DNA of 64,000 nucleotides from Polyodon spathula (GCF_017654505.1 NC_054540.1:39784468-39848467); one strand, 5' to 3'; shown: positions 21,247 through 33,577, counted from the first letter of the stretch. Notes: a model not told the origin generated them from the letters alone. Numbers and translations are program-made.

Positions 21247-23159
21247 ATATCTTGGCAGCACTGTGCAGAGAAATGAACTACAGTGAAAGTAGCGAGGTTT
21301 TAAATATCAGCGAAGATGTTAAGTTGAAGCACGAATGACGGAGTTTGTGTTTGCTACAAAACAAAAAACAAACACAAGATGAAGAGAGGAAGTAGTGCTA
21401 GGTTAATACAGGAAAAAGGACGAGATTGAAAGGCAGGGCTGACAAACAGAACTTCTGGTGCTGCCTTGGCTACGCCCCTTGACTGATGTGGTGAGTGCCA
21501 CGCAAGGTTATTTTAGAGATGACTAGAAATTAACTGCCCCCCACCTGGATGTGATTGAGCCGGCTGATCATTTCCTCCAGGCGGAGCACGGCTGAGGAAA
21601 GCTAGAGTGAACGGCATAGACAAATGAGGTAAAAAGGAAAAACGCAATGACGCCCCCCCCCCCCCCCCCCCACAAGGCATTAAAAAACAACCTTACAAAA
21701 CAAATTAAAAGAAAAGGTGTGGAGAGTGCTAGCTAAGGCATTAAAAAACAACCTTACAAAACAAATTAACTGGACATGTGTCAATGGCAAAAGGCACTTT
21801 AAAAACAGTATTTTAAAATAAGTCGTTTTTGGTAAATCCGTTTTAATTTTTATACATTTTTATTTATTTATGAAATACAGAGACACAGTAATCACTGCCA
21901 AGTTAGAAGAAACACTGGGGTAATGCTGATGTGACATGACTTAACCTTTGGCCAAATTTTAAGTGTACTAAATGCTGAAAGGGAGAATAACAACTAGGCA
22001 CAGTGACTTACAGAAACATTATTCCGTAAGGAGTGCGTTAAAATCATAAAGTATCATAAAATGATACAGTTAGGATAGTTTTTCATAAAATGTCACAGAA
22101 CCCTGAGATGGGAATATTTTCTTATAATTTAAATGATTTTTAATACATGGATATTAGCAGTTGTAAAATAAAGACAGTAAATGTGAGTTAAGGTTTAAAT
22201 TTTGAATGTCTAAATTAATGTAATGAACAGTAATAACATTTTTAGCATGTGTTTTTAGAGCAGGGGTCCCCACTACTGGCCACAGGGCTTTCAGATTTTC
22301 ATTCAATCTGATCACTATACTATGTGTAATTTTACAGACTACATAACCAATCTTGAGAAACATACTCCAAAACTTTCTAATCAGTAGCACAGTGCATCCA
22401 CACTGTAATACCTTTTCTTCTTTAGTCAGGACTAATACGTCCAGTAATAGGTTACAGTGTCCAGCACAGCAATGGATAATGGGAATGGATACAGTAGTTT
22501 GGTATTACAGTGTCCACACTTCAGACAAAGCGCACTACTTGATACTACCTAATTAGCACCGGACTGTAGACCCCCTGAGATCCGGTTCTCGAGTCCGATT
22601 CTCGAGTACGGTATTAAACGTTCTGTAGTGTGGATGTGAACCATATTTAGCACTTTCAATGGCTTAAAGGCCGTCTTTGTCAGGTGGATAGTGTTTGCTC
22701 TTTAGAAACAACCTCTATTTATATTTTTAATTCAATAATTATTCAATTAGTAGATTCAATTACTCAAGCTTTAAAAAAAAAAGTTGTATACATAAATAGC
22801 AAAACCTCTATTATAAAACACAATAAACTTCCAATACAAGAAATAGTCACTCATGCAAATTGAATAATCAAAAACCTTGATTATAAGCAAAATATTTTTT
22901 ATCTAATCATATAAATGAAAATTACACATTCATAATATTTAATTTATCTTTTTTTACGCAATCAAAATACTTCCATTTTTTTTTACTAACAACCAGGTCA
23001 CTTCAATAAAGAAACTTCGATCGCCACAACACCTCAAAGATGATTTCCTATCTAATAGCAATTAAGTCAGTTTGTCTGAAAACTTAAAAAAATCTATTAA
23101 AAAAATAAATAAATAAAACTAAAGAGACCTTGACAACTATCAATCCACATATCAAAACG
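21247..23159. other. No gene recognised; short duplication and C run
   Basis: It contains a run of 19 C (21653-21671) and a 35-bp direct repeat (AAGGCATTAAAAAACAACC at 21674 and 21735, 61 bp apart). A hAT-like end (CAGGGGTCCCCACTACTGG at 22262) has no partner that I could find. The rest is AT-rich without supported coding sequence. Confidence 0.5.
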
Positions 23160-23607
23160 TTCTTACAAATATGGGCATAGGCCTCACGTTTCATTTAGAC
23201 CATGTGGTTCCATACTTTTCAATGTGAATGTCCAGTATGATTCCCTTTTAACAATAGATTAATAATGTTACCTCCTCTTTCACGAACTACAATTTATTTT
23301 CAATCCAATAAATTTTAAACTAGAAGCTGAACCATGGTTCATAGATTTATAACGTCTAGCTGTTGCATAATCCATATTTTGGTTTCTTATCGCAACTTTG
23401 TGTTTGTATTTTAGGTATTTTAAGATGGCATTTTGTTTGACCCACATAGCTTAGACCACAGGGACATTTAAGCATGTAAATTACATGTGTGCTATTACAA
23501 TGAATTAATCCATTAATGGGATATTTGTGTCCTGTATATGGGTGATTAAAAAATGGTGTATTATATCTGAGAGCAATGTGTGCAACTACCACACCGGTAA
23601 TTACCAT
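23160..23607 (-). pseudogene. Penelope-like element A: GIY-YIG endonuclease and C-terminus
   Basis: Minus-strand reading gives FFNHPYTGHKYPINGLI, then STHVIYMLKCPCGLSYVGQTKCHLK, the GIY-YIG domain with its Cys-x-Cys insert as in Penelope-like elements. Downstream frames continue SSLKFIGLK and KRESYWTFTLKSMEPHGLNE, the characteristic C-terminal end, finishing at about 23160. GIY-YIG nicks the target DNA. Frameshifts separate the parts. Confidence 0.9.
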
Positions 23608-23678
23608 ATATCAGATCAGACAGCCAGTTTGGCATTGATGCTTTATACTTTGATGATACTAAAGAGTCTTTAATGTTC

Positions 23679-24790
23679 CTACCACATCTGAAACCTTGGT
23701 AAAGCAGATGAGATAGAATGAAGTTCAGGATCATGTGTCAACACTTGCCAATGCTTTTGAATGACATTTTTAACAATATTGGATGTACTACTGTGTTCTG
23801 TTATAAATGTTAAATATATGTTATAAATTTTATCTTCTGATGGTTCTACATTTTTGGTTTTGTCTATCAAATCCTTCAGTTCAATTGTTGTAGTTTCATT
23901 ATACACAGCTTGCATTGTACCCTCAAGTTAGAAAGCGAGTTTGCCTGTCTTTCACCTTCATTTTGTATTTAGTTGTATTACTACAATTTATCTTTAATCT
24001 CAGGGATTGACCATAAAGTATTTTGTTAATCATATGACTACGGTGGTCACTATAAATTAATGTACTCAATGACCCATTAGTGTTTTTTATAATAGACAAA
24101 TCAAAAAAATGTAATTCCATCAGGCTCTATTCCATTGTAAATTTTAAATTTGGATATGTATTGCTAATGTAATCTTTAAATAACAGCAAATTTATCTCAG
24201 ACCCAGTCTATACAAGTCGTATATCATCTATATATATTTTCCAAAATAAAATATCCTGTGAATGTGGATTGGAGGCAGTGTCATTTATAAATTGTTCTTC
24301 CCAATGGTCCATATATAAATTTGCATAATTAGCGGCAAACGTTGAACCCATAGCTGTACCTTGAGTTTGCAAAAAATATTTATTGTTAAACAGAAAATAA
24401 TTGGATTTCAACACAAATTCTGTCAATTCCAACAGAACATGCATAGGAAGTATTTTATTTTTAAAGAAAAATGTCAGTGCCTCCAAGCCTCCTTCATGTG
24501 GTAGGTTTGTATACAAACTTTCTACATCAAATGAAACCAAATAAGATTGTTCAGGGATATTGTGTTGGGACAGCAATTTAATCACATCACAACATCTAAT
24601 AAGTAAGATGGTAAATCCTTTGCTATGTCTTTTTTTAAATAATAAATAAATTGGTTTAAAGGTTCTGAAATAGAACATCCCCACTCACATTTGGTCTTCC
24701 AGGAGGGTGAGAAGGATTTTTATGAATTTTAGGTAGACTGTAAAATACAGGAGTTACTGGGTGGTCTATTTAAAAAAAAAAAAAAATTGA
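23679..24790 (-). pseudogene. Penelope-like element A: reverse transcriptase
   Basis: From 24770 downward the frames read PVTPVFYSLPKIHKN and PPGRPNVSG (the Penelope signature before the palm), then LVSFDVESLYTNLPHEGGLEAL with the first catalytic Asp. FLQTQGTAMGSTFAANYANLYM and IYIDDIRLV follow, with both Asp kept. Next are LHFFDLSIIKNTNGSLST, SLRLKINCSNTTKYKMKVK and, from 23915, VEPSEDKIYNIYLTFI. Stops and shifts at about 24200, 23920 and elsewhere make it non-functional. This clade uses an RT close to telomerase. Confidence 0.92.
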
Positions 24791-25694
24791 CTATCCGTGA
24801 TCAAATTGCTGTCCCTAGCTTTATCAAAGATCTCATCTCTTTGTTAATTAAATTGTGATACAGGGTTTCCATTAAGCTGCACATATAAACTAATGTTACT
24901 TAATTGTTTTAAAGCTTATGTGACATAATCATTTACATTTTGAACCACAATTGAATCGGCACATTTAATTACAATGTCTTTTTGTCCTGTAGTTTTTTAA
25001 TGGATTTTCTCTCTTTTTGGCTTATGTTGTAATGCTTTGGCGTTGAATGTTTTTGTAGCACATTATTAATATCATTTTAAACCAATTTACTAAAAGTACT
25101 TAGTGTGGGATTTAGTACTCCAACAGGAAAGAAAGTAGATTTCACAGGAAATCAGCAACCCCTCAAGACGACCACCAGCTGGACATTTTGGTAATTAACA
25201 TCTCTAATTACGTCCTTAATAAACAGAATTGACATTATTAAACAAGGATTTATCCTTTGCCCCTACCAATAATGTGAATGCCTTTAAACTTAAAGTGGAT
25301 TGCTATAATTTTTTTAGAAAAACTACATTTAAGACATTATTTTTCAACAACAAAACACCTGCAACTATGGTACAATTTCAACATATACTGGACAGACACT
25401 GCCTACATTATTTTCTGATTCTAAAATATTCATCTGTTCTACAAGTATTTGTATGTTATTCCTATTTTCGTTCCATATTCTACACAGCAGTGCCTGACGT
25501 CTTCTGGAAGCTGCAGGTCGTGTGTGTGGCCAATTCAGAGTTTTTGCTACTGATTGCCAAAATTCCATGTTGTTTATATCTATATCAGTAGTTGTATCTA
25601 TGTAATGTATTTCATTTGCTAATTGTTTGTAATCCAAATTATTAATTTTCTTACCTTTACTTTTCTTATGTTTAATACCATTACCTCCTAGCAT
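24791..25694 (-). pseudogene. Penelope-like element A: N-terminal region
   Basis: A 109-codon frame (25694 to 25365) reads LNWPHTRPAASRRRQALLCR and IWNENRNNIQILVEQMN. A WP-x(n)-R-x-IW pattern of this kind is found before the RT in Penelope-like elements, as far as I recall. The stretch 24791-25364 is too decayed to read. The 5' end with its usual terminal repeat was not identified. Confidence 0.6.
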
Positions 25695-25956
25695 ACCATA
25701 GCATGGGGAAGCATACTATACTGCAAAATACATATAGCACAGTACTTTAGGGAATACTAACAAGTCTATATTATATATATACAGCAGAAGTAACATGAAC
25801 CTATGCAAAGACAAACGTTATTGTTGGCGCATGTTTCACAAAACCAGTTTCTTAGGTTTCCTAAAAGTGCTTCCATGAGGCAATTGTTCTAGTTTTTCAA
25901 ACACCACACCTGTTGTTGATGGGTTTGATTGTTTTAACATTTAATCCTCTAATGCT

Positions 25957-26260
25957 TATATCAAGAATGGCATTATTGATATCACAAATGACATTTCTGA
26001 TATCAAGAATGGCATTTTTTTATATCATGAATTGCATTTTTGATATCAGCGATTGTATTTTTGATATCAAGAATGGTATTTTTGATATCAGTACTGTAAT
26101 CACATTTCTGATACCAAAAATACAATTCTTGACATCAAAAATGGCATTCTTGATATCAGAAATGCCATTCTTGATATAAAAAACGTTATTATTGATATAA
26201 AAAATGCATAATAATGAGCATCCGGTTTGAATTCTTGATATCAGAAGTGCATACTAATTA
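25957..26260. repeat. 21-bp palindromic GATATC tandem array
   Basis: GATATC (or one-base variants) starts at 25978, 25999, 26021, 26042, 26063 and 26084 and continues with drift to about 26240, a period of 21 bp. Between them lies AAGAATGGCATTTTT, whose AATGCCATT core is itself palindromic. Each unit therefore has two symmetry centres and the array can fold on itself at any register. A second, shorter block is at 26815-26905. No coding function is likely. Confidence 0.9.
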
Positions 26261-26432
26261 GGTGATGAATTACACCCATCTGTATGTCAGTTTTGTGTTT
26301 GGCAAAATGTCTGAGAATTCCTGTGACATGTACAATGTTTTACGAGCAATTCATAGAAAATGCACTTGCAGGCAGGATTGGAACTTGCAAGGCTTATCTA
26401 GTTTCAAATAATTAAGACAGAAGTAGTTATGT

Positions 26433-26681
26433 TCAGCTAAAGAATATTGAATGCAGAACTTTTTTTTTTTTTTTTTTAAATATATACAGGTAGGTTATAC
26501 AATGTGTTACAGCCATACAATAAATTGTTAAATCTATCTTTCTTCGTCTTTGAAAAGACCTGCGTGTTAAAGTCACTAACTCTGATGCTTCGTTATTGTT
26601 AGACATGTCCGTTCTTGCCCGTTCTACAGATGAAAAAACACGCCTTAATACAGCACAAACATTATCAACACTATCGGCCAT
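26433..26681 (-). CDS. Unrecognised 82-codon ORF between the two GATATC arrays
   Basis: The start at 26681 reads MADSVDNVCAVLRRVFSSVE, then RARTDMSNNNEASELV and LTRRSFQRRRKIDLTIYC. Composition in the first 55 codons looks protein-like (charged, few AT-driven Lys or Ile runs), unlike the poly-A-derived Lys tail (KKKKKK) at its end. It could be a first exon of a gene or a transposon remnant. I do not recognise the family and give no function. Confidence 0.25.
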   Translation of the reverse strand: MADSVDNVCAVLRRVFSSVERARTDMSNNNEASELVTLTRRSFQRRRKIDLTIYCMAVTHCITYLYIFKKKKKKVLHSIFFS

Positions 26682-26814
26682 GGCATTCTTGGTATACCCA
26701 GGATAATGTGCTTACAATTTGTGTTGACCGGAAGTCTGTGTCGTCTTAGTATACATTTTTGAAGTCCAAAATTTAATCCGGATGTTCATTATCATGCATT
26801 TTGATATGAAAAAA

Positions 26815-26905
26815 TTCAGACAGGATGTTTATTAGCATGCATTTTTGATATTGGAAATAGAATTGTTAATATCAAAAATGCCATTCTTGATATCAAACTA
26901 GTCTA
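26815..26905. repeat. Second GATATC repeat block
   Basis: Units such as TTTTTGATATTGGAAATAG, AATATCAAAAATGCC and CTTGATATCAAAC continue the family seen at 25957-26260. Confidence 0.75.
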
Positions 26906-27929
26906 ACTGCAGTTTTGTGAATTAAAAAAAAATAATATATAAACATTTACAGCAATCTGGGGAACACATTCCCTTTTTCTGTGCGACCAATAAAATCATT
27001 TTGGGTTGTTTGTGTATTTGTCATGTGCCCTTTGACAAATACAGGGAAAAGAGCCAGAACAGATAGTAGCTGACACAACAAATGCATTCAGCTAGATATG
27101 AAAATGTTACTCGTTTAGTATTTACAACTTAAACTTCTAAGTCATTGTGGAGAAATTCAGGTGCGCTCGTTTGAGCTTTTAAATGTTTACACTATCCACG
27201 CACAATTATTTAAATAATTAAATAAAGAAATATTGTAAAGTAAAGCCCTATAACATTGCCAATAATACCTTCTGTACCTCGACCACTAAAATATATGACG
27301 TCTAAAAGATGTGATTAGTGAATACAATGTTTTCACATGGTTCGTTGTTGCTATAAAACATATCACATCAATGCGTTTATAGTAACCCCATTAAATGAAT
27401 GTTTGTGTTAAACACAACTGTATATAATAAAAGCGCTACATTATTTAACGCAGAAAAAAACAAAACCGAATGACAAATCTGGCGTAAGACACAAAAATAT
27501 TAAACTTTTTGTGATTTTTAAATGACGTTAGTTGTGCTGTTGTTGGCTTGTTACTGTGTCCGTGTATAGTGTTTCAGTACTACCATTCATCCTGTCATTG
27601 AGTTTAATGAGCTGGAAGAAAAAAAAAAGACTACCAAGTACATGTCATACCTCAGTTTCTATTGATTTCATGCTATTCATTAATACCTTGTACGCTTGTG
27701 TGTGTGTCAGTTAATATAGCCATGTAAAAAATGCAACATCTAACAACAACACATTTAAACTGTGACAGTACTGAAGACATGCCAAATTCCACTGTCCCTG
27801 TGTAACATATAATTGTATCAATGATGCCCTGAAAGAGCCAGATAGGCTAAATAAAAGTTTTTGGAGTTTTTAGCATTTGTATATGTGCAAGGGATATTGT
27901 TATCATAAGATTAACTTTTCAGGGTAGTC

Positions 27930-27955
27930 AGGGTTACGGTTAGGGTTAGGGTTAG
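27930..27955 (+). repeat. Short interstitial telomere-like repeat
   Basis: AGGGTTACGGTTAGGGTTAGGGTTAG is about four TTAGGG units, one with a C. It is too short for a telomere. Confidence 0.85.
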
Positions 27956-28423
27956 TTCAGTTTATGCTGTTTCTGAGCACAAAACATACGGTCTTGGAAT
28001 TGAAGGACACAAATTATCAAGCGCAAATGCCAGTTCTCTGTCATTAATATGTGCTTATTGTTTGTGAAATCACTATTATTCACTAATACAAACATTTATG
28101 AAAGGACAAGGTTCTGTAAGCTGTTAGTTTTGCTTGTTGTAGCATCCTGTGCAGGCCCACCTGCAAGTGTAGCCATGTATCATTTTTTATGTAAATAAAC
28201 AATGCAGCCTTTAGTATGCTGTGTAGCATTATGAAATATGATAAATATTTAATATGATATTGTTTAAAGACGGCACTCACATAAAGATGGGTGCAAAATA
28301 ACAAGCATTACCTACAGTACATATGATTCGAAACTCATGGGAAAAATAAGTGTGGCAATAGACAACTTAACTTCTGCAACTATCCCCTGGTACATTAGTT
28401 CCATTTCATCATATACTGTAGAG

Positions 28424-28590
28424 CAGTGGTCCTCAACTCTGGCCTCGAGATGCAGCCTAGTCCAGGTTTTCACTCCATACAGGTTCTAATGTTGTTAATT
28501 GAAGCTGTTAAGAGGCAATTAACTAATTTAGGGCCTGCTTGGAATACAGACCAGGACTGGAATGGATCTTGACAAAATTGAGTATCACTG
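28424..28590. mobile_element. hAT-type MITE, 167 bp
   Basis: The ends are CAGTGGTCCTCAA and TTGAGTATCACTG (inverted, 11 of 13 matching). The flanking octamers CTGTAGAG and CTATAGAC agree at six of eight positions, consistent with an aged 8-bp target duplication. It has no coding potential. Confidence 0.75.
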
Positions 28591-28884
28591 CTATAGACCC
28601 TTGTTCTTTGAAGTGCTGATCCTTTTTATCAAGTATCATCATGTTATCCTGGTGAATAAGTCAATATTGAGCAGTAATTCAGTCATTTAGAGGGTTTGGA
28701 CTTTAATGTAGGAAACAAAATAATTCTATAAATCTTACCCATTTAGCATTGCCATTAGATACACAGATCTCAAATGTGCAATTTGTAAAGAAAAACATGT
28801 TATTGCACAAGGTTACTGTCAGCTTTTAGTTTGCTTGCCTCATATGCCATTTCTTTACTCCTTGGTCATTTCACCACAGCAGTT

Positions 28885-28956
28885 TCTTCTTGAGTGAAAT
28901 GAGCGCTTTGTGATGGTGGTCCACTATGAAAGGTGCTATATAAAATAAAGATTCTT
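28885..28956 (+). repeat. LINE2-type 3' tail
   Basis: AGCGCTTTGTGATGG followed by GAAAGGTGCTATATAAAATAAAG and a TTCTTCTT end is the conserved 3' tail of many fish LINE2 elements and their SINEs (from memory). The body of the element is not recognisable upstream. Confidence 0.5.
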
Positions 28957-28962
28957 CTTCTG

Positions 28963-30650
28963 TCATATTCGTGTCGTGCCAAGCCATTGAACGGCATCAT
29001 CACCAGCAAGGTGCAAAGCCGGCAGTCCACCAGGGAACTTGGTCAGTGGGCAGTCATCGACGACGTGTGACATGGTTTGTCGGGCTCCACAGCTGCAAGA
29101 AGGGTCGGTGGCTTGACCCCAGCGAACGAGGTTGGCAGCACATTGACCCTGCCCTGTCCTGAAGCGGTTCAGCGAGGTCCACAAACGTCAGGGCAGATTG
29201 AAGCCAGGGGGACACACAAATGGCTCAGCTACGAGGGAATGATTAACAATGTTAGTTGTGGACCATTCGACACTCCATGACGAATTAGCTGTCGTTTCCA
29301 GGGGCGGTAAATCTAGCCAGATGGGTCGCCTGGATGACAAACAAACTTCAGGGTGAGAGAAGGGTGGCAGGGTGTCGTTTGCCTGTACTTTCACCAGCAG
29401 TTTTGTTGTCGCTTCCTGACGACGAAGATGCGGAGGTGGAATGTTGCTAAGTACCGGCAGCCATGGAAGTGGAGTAGGACGTAGAGTTCCTGAAATTGTG
29501 CGCATGGTGGTATTTAGCTGCACATCAGTTAACTTTGTGTGGGATGAACGTGCCCAGACCAGAGCACAATACTCGGCTGAGGAATAACACAGAGCAAGTG
29601 CTGATGTTTTCAGTGTCTGGGCACTGGCACCCCAGCTTGAACCAGCCAATTTACAGGGTAGATTGTTTCTGGTACTGGCCTTTGCTGCCATTTTTTTCAG
29701 GTGATCATGATAGGTTAATGATTTGTCAAGAGTCACGCCGAGGTACACCAGTGTCGGGTCATGTCGGATGCGTTGCCCATTTAAGACGATGTTGAGCTCA
29801 CGTTTGGCATTTACATTGTGGAGGTGAAAGACGCTGGAGACTGTCTTGGTTGAGCTTGGCTGCAGTCGCCATTGTTTAAAGTATACTGCCACGCCCTCCA
29901 GGTCCTTGTTCAGAACGACCTCGACCTCCGTGAACCACTTCAGCACAGAGCCTTGTGGGAGTCCATTCACCTGGCGTCTCCATGAGTTGTAGCTGTCACT
30001 CATGTGAACTCGGAAATGTCGGTCGCGGAGGAAGAGTTCAATAGTCTCCACTACCCATCTTGGAGCCATTCTGGAGAGTTTTCACAGGAGGCCCGCGTGC
30101 CAGACCGTGTCGTACGCAGTGGTGAGATCAAGGAAAACAGTTCCTGTTTTCAGGTTTCTCTGGAAGCCATTTTCAACATATGTTGTCAGAGCGAGAACTT
30201 GATCGCAGGTGCTGTGTCCTCGCCTGAAACCTGCCTGCTCGACTATGAAGGTTTGTTCCAGTCCTGGACTGATTCTTTGCAGGATCAAATGCTCCAGTAG
30301 CTTGAAACACACCGAAAGTAGGGAAATTGGTCGATAGCTTGCAGCACTGAGGGGATCCTTGCCAGGCTTTAGAATGGCAATGATCTTCACCTGTCACCAA
30401 GTGCGTGGCATACTCTTCTCTTGAACAACTCGGGTGTAAAATGCCACAAGCCATGCCTTTGCCTTTGGTCCGAGGTGCTTCAGGAATTCTGGCAGGATAT
30501 TGTCATAACCTACGGCTGTTCTTGATTTGATGTTGCGCACCACCTCCTGAACTCCGTCATTGTAAATGCCTCTAGAGGTTCCTGGTCAGGTTCACGTAGC
30601 TTCTGGTTACAATACTGGCGCCACTCGTCACACATTTGAGAATAAAAATT
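28963..30650 (-). pseudogene. Jockey-like non-LTR retrotransposon, 3' part, RT core deleted
   Basis: Reading on the minus strand: IIAILKPGKDPLSAASYRPISLL, QAGFRRGHSTCDQVL and FLDLTTAYDTVWHAGLL in the frame ending at 30082. After an in-frame stop the same frame continues from 30069 with RWVVETIELFLRDRHFRV and NGLPQGSVL. This runs directly into KWFTEVEVVLNKDLEGVAVYF. The segment that should lie between, including the YADD catalytic box, is missing without loss of frame. The thumb and C-terminal region follow, down to RFRTGQGQCAANLVRWG and CSCGARQTMSHVVDDCP, a Cys/His motif. The 5' half, including endonuclease, is absent beyond about 30650. Confidence 0.88.
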
Positions 30651-32274
30651 GATTGATTGATAATACTGGCAGAAATTAGGTCAGTCAATAGGGGAAATCA
30701 ATTGGTTATTGATAAGCCAACAAATGAGTGGGGACAATTTCAGATGTAAATGACCCAGGAAGTGTAAGACAGTCTTAAATCATGGTGTGTAAACAGAGAT
30801 ATTAAGTTTGAAAATGAAGATGCATGTTTTCTGTAAAGTGTTACTTTGAGAACTAATATGAGTGGTATATAATGAGTGCATGGGGATAACATTTATGGAA
30901 CTATTTTGAAAGCTTTAAATATTTTACGTGTAAAAATCTTAAAATAAACCAGCACAGCTATTTGACAAACCTAGATGTTTTTTTTTTATTTTATTTTTAT
31001 CAATGTCTCATATGAATAAATAGGTTCTACATATATTTTCGTGATTTGAGTGGACTTTAAATGATAGAGAAAAATACATTATAAGTTGTTGTTAACTGTA
31101 GTATAAAGGATACATTGCAATTCATTTTGATGGGTTGCAGTTGTCTAGTTGCCGGGGAAGTTTGAGAGGTGTTCTTAATATTATTTACCCAGGCACTCGC
31201 CTAACATCCATGACCTTTCTTCAAGGTACCATCCATCCATCCAAGGCTTACCGCATCACTGTACTGCAGAAAGAAATACTGTTCTCTCAGGTTCTTTTTC
31301 ATTTAATAACAACAGGGCTCTTCCAAAAGGATTTGTGAAGCAGAGATACTGTTTCTTTCCCCTGACTGCTCTACAAACAGTAGAAGGGTTTATGTTTAAT
31401 GCTAAGGATTTCTCGAAAAAATTGAAAGGTTCTTTTCAGTTTGTTTTTCATTTCTCCAGGCCCCCATGAATGTTTGATGAGCACACAAAACAAAATGTAA
31501 GCAGTGCAGTAAGCTTTGCTAACAAAATGGCTGCTGGGGTATGTGTGTTGACCCTCACCCTGCCTATTAGTGGGCCAGAACTCCCAGAGGCTGAAGTAGT
31601 GTCTCAGTACAATAATGGCAATAGTTTATAGGTGGTAATTGCAGTAGTCTGCAAAACAGTCAAAAGACCCTTTAAAGTGTCATACTGGCTGCCCATGAGG
31701 ATCGTTAATCAGGGATGGGCGACTCCAGTCCTGATCAGCCATTCCACTATGGGTTTATTGTATATTTAAATAATTAACTACTTTGAATGAAGAAACACGT
31801 TCACTCCATTTGTGTATGCTGTTATGTGGGATATGGAAGTAGCAGCGGCTGGTTACAAGGGACTATTTGCACTGGCCAAGTGTAACCATTCCCAAGGTTA
31901 TCAGGTGATGCTAATGATATTTCAGTTTTGCAAGGCTTTGGATATTAAAGTTTATGGTTCCTTCTATATCTGGTTTAGAACAGACAGTTATACGCTCAGC
32001 GGCAACTTGTCCAGCGCAGTAGAGTTGGCAGTTATGGAACTATACTAACCAAACCGAAATGTGCTGTATTTGAACTGAACCGCCTAATTTAATTGTGGGA
32101 CTGTAGTGTAACTGCATGACTAGAATTAGACGTTTACAGTACAATGTTTGAGTCTGATTGGTGCTGTTGCTGAATAATAATGAAATGGCTGGCAGTGTTC
32201 TGATTGGCCGAAACAAACTTTTATGTTGTATAAAACCTAATAATCAAATAGCTATTGTTTTTAAGTATCATATA
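30651..32274. other. No recognised gene or repeat family
   Basis: Mixed AT-rich sequence. Short ORFs such as 31135-31338 and 31812-32048 have no features that I can support. Confidence 0.45.
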
Positions 32275-32818
32275 CAGGTAGTGGACAAAAAAATTGAAAC
32301 ACCAATGTAAAGTCACTTAATAGGGTGTTGGGCCACCACGTGCGGCCAGTACGGCCTGTATGCCCCGTGGCATAGAGTCTACCAGCCTCTGAAATTCTGC
32401 AGGAGGGATGCGGCACCATTCGTCCACAAGAAAGTCAATCAACTCACGCCTGGTAGATGGAGGCGGAAAATGCTGTCTCAGGCTTTGTTCCAGAATATCC
32501 CATAAATGCTCGATTGGGTTCAGATCTGGTGACTGAGAAGGCCATGACATATTGATAACATCAGTGTCACGCCCATCAAACCATTGGACGACGACACGTG
32601 CTCTGTGGATGGGGGCATTGTCATCCTGGAAGACACCCCCCCCCCCCCCCCAGGCAGGAAAGAAATGCTGCAACATGGGGTGAAGATAATCATTCAGTAC
32701 CATTAAGTAGCATTGACCTTGTCTTCTAAGGGAATGAGTGCACCCAAACCATGCCAGGAAAATGTGCCCCACAACATTACTGAACCACCAGAACCGTTAA
32801 CTGTTGGAACCAAGGGGA
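32275..32818 (-). pseudogene. Tc1-like transposon E, left end and transposase C-terminus
   Basis: It starts CAGGTAGTGGACAAAAAA after TA at 32273-32274. The minus-strand ORF (32772 to 32317) reads VFQDDNAPIHRARVVVQWF and SPDLNPIEHLWDILEQSL, with the second Asp and the Glu of the catalytic triad, and ends SMPRGIQAVLAARGGPTPY. A run of 16 C (32636-32651) in the coding strand yields an extra GGGGG and probably reflects slippage. Homology stops at about 32818 after TVNGSGGSV, so the DNA-binding domains and the first Asp are absent. Confidence 0.92.
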
Positions 32819-33577
32819 CTACCTAAATCGCAATTTTGCGGGAAATCGTATAATTGAGGGGTCACCGCGAAATTCACCTCTTTTAGGAGCCGATGCATAC
32901 AAACAAGTACGGAGAGGGAAAAAAAGAAATCTGGTTTAAATGAACTACTGCACAACCCAAGCGACTTTACTTCTTTGCTGTGGCCTGTGCTGTGCAGTAC
33001 AAAGTTGGTTCTGCATTGTTTTGATTTAGGTTGCTAAAAATCTAGTTTTCAGCATTGTAGGTAAAATAATATAAATGGACGACAAAAAAAGCAAAGTATA
33101 TTTCGGCTGGTCCTTGTTTCTTTTTTCAGGTCGAAGAAGTTCCTTGGGTCGATATTGTCAGTATCTTTTAGAATTCTGAATTCTCTTTGTTCAAGACTGA
33201 ATAAATTAAATCATTCTTTTAGTCTATCTGCATATGACATGACATTATTACTTTGTTATTATGAAATTGTGTGTTTTTTGGAGTGTTTAAAAAAAAATGT
33301 ATATGTGCCCAATATATGTGCATCTTGATATTTTATCTTAGAAAAAAGCTTAGAGCCATCCACTGAGAGGTACAGAATTGGACCTTACCAACTGTGCAAT
33401 TAAAATGTACTCAGAGACCATCCTACAAAGAATGGCCAAAATAAATTGTTACGGTTATTTTAAAAAACTAAACACCTGACAATAAAGAACAAGTATGTTG
33501 AAAATTGTCTAATATATCTATTTTATTGATGCAAAAGTATTAAACTCCATAAGTGCATTTAAAAAAAAAATAAAAAA

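Larger units (their letters stand above)
26261..28423. other. AT-rich stretch without recognised genes
   Basis: Apart from the ORF and the second GATATC block described separately, and a short telomere-like run at 27930, I see no coding sequence or named element. Scattered short ORFs are AT-driven. Confidence 0.5.

Noticed and set aside
22262..22300. hAT-like end CAGGGGTCCCCACTACTGG
   Set aside because: No matching inverted end or octamer duplication nearby.
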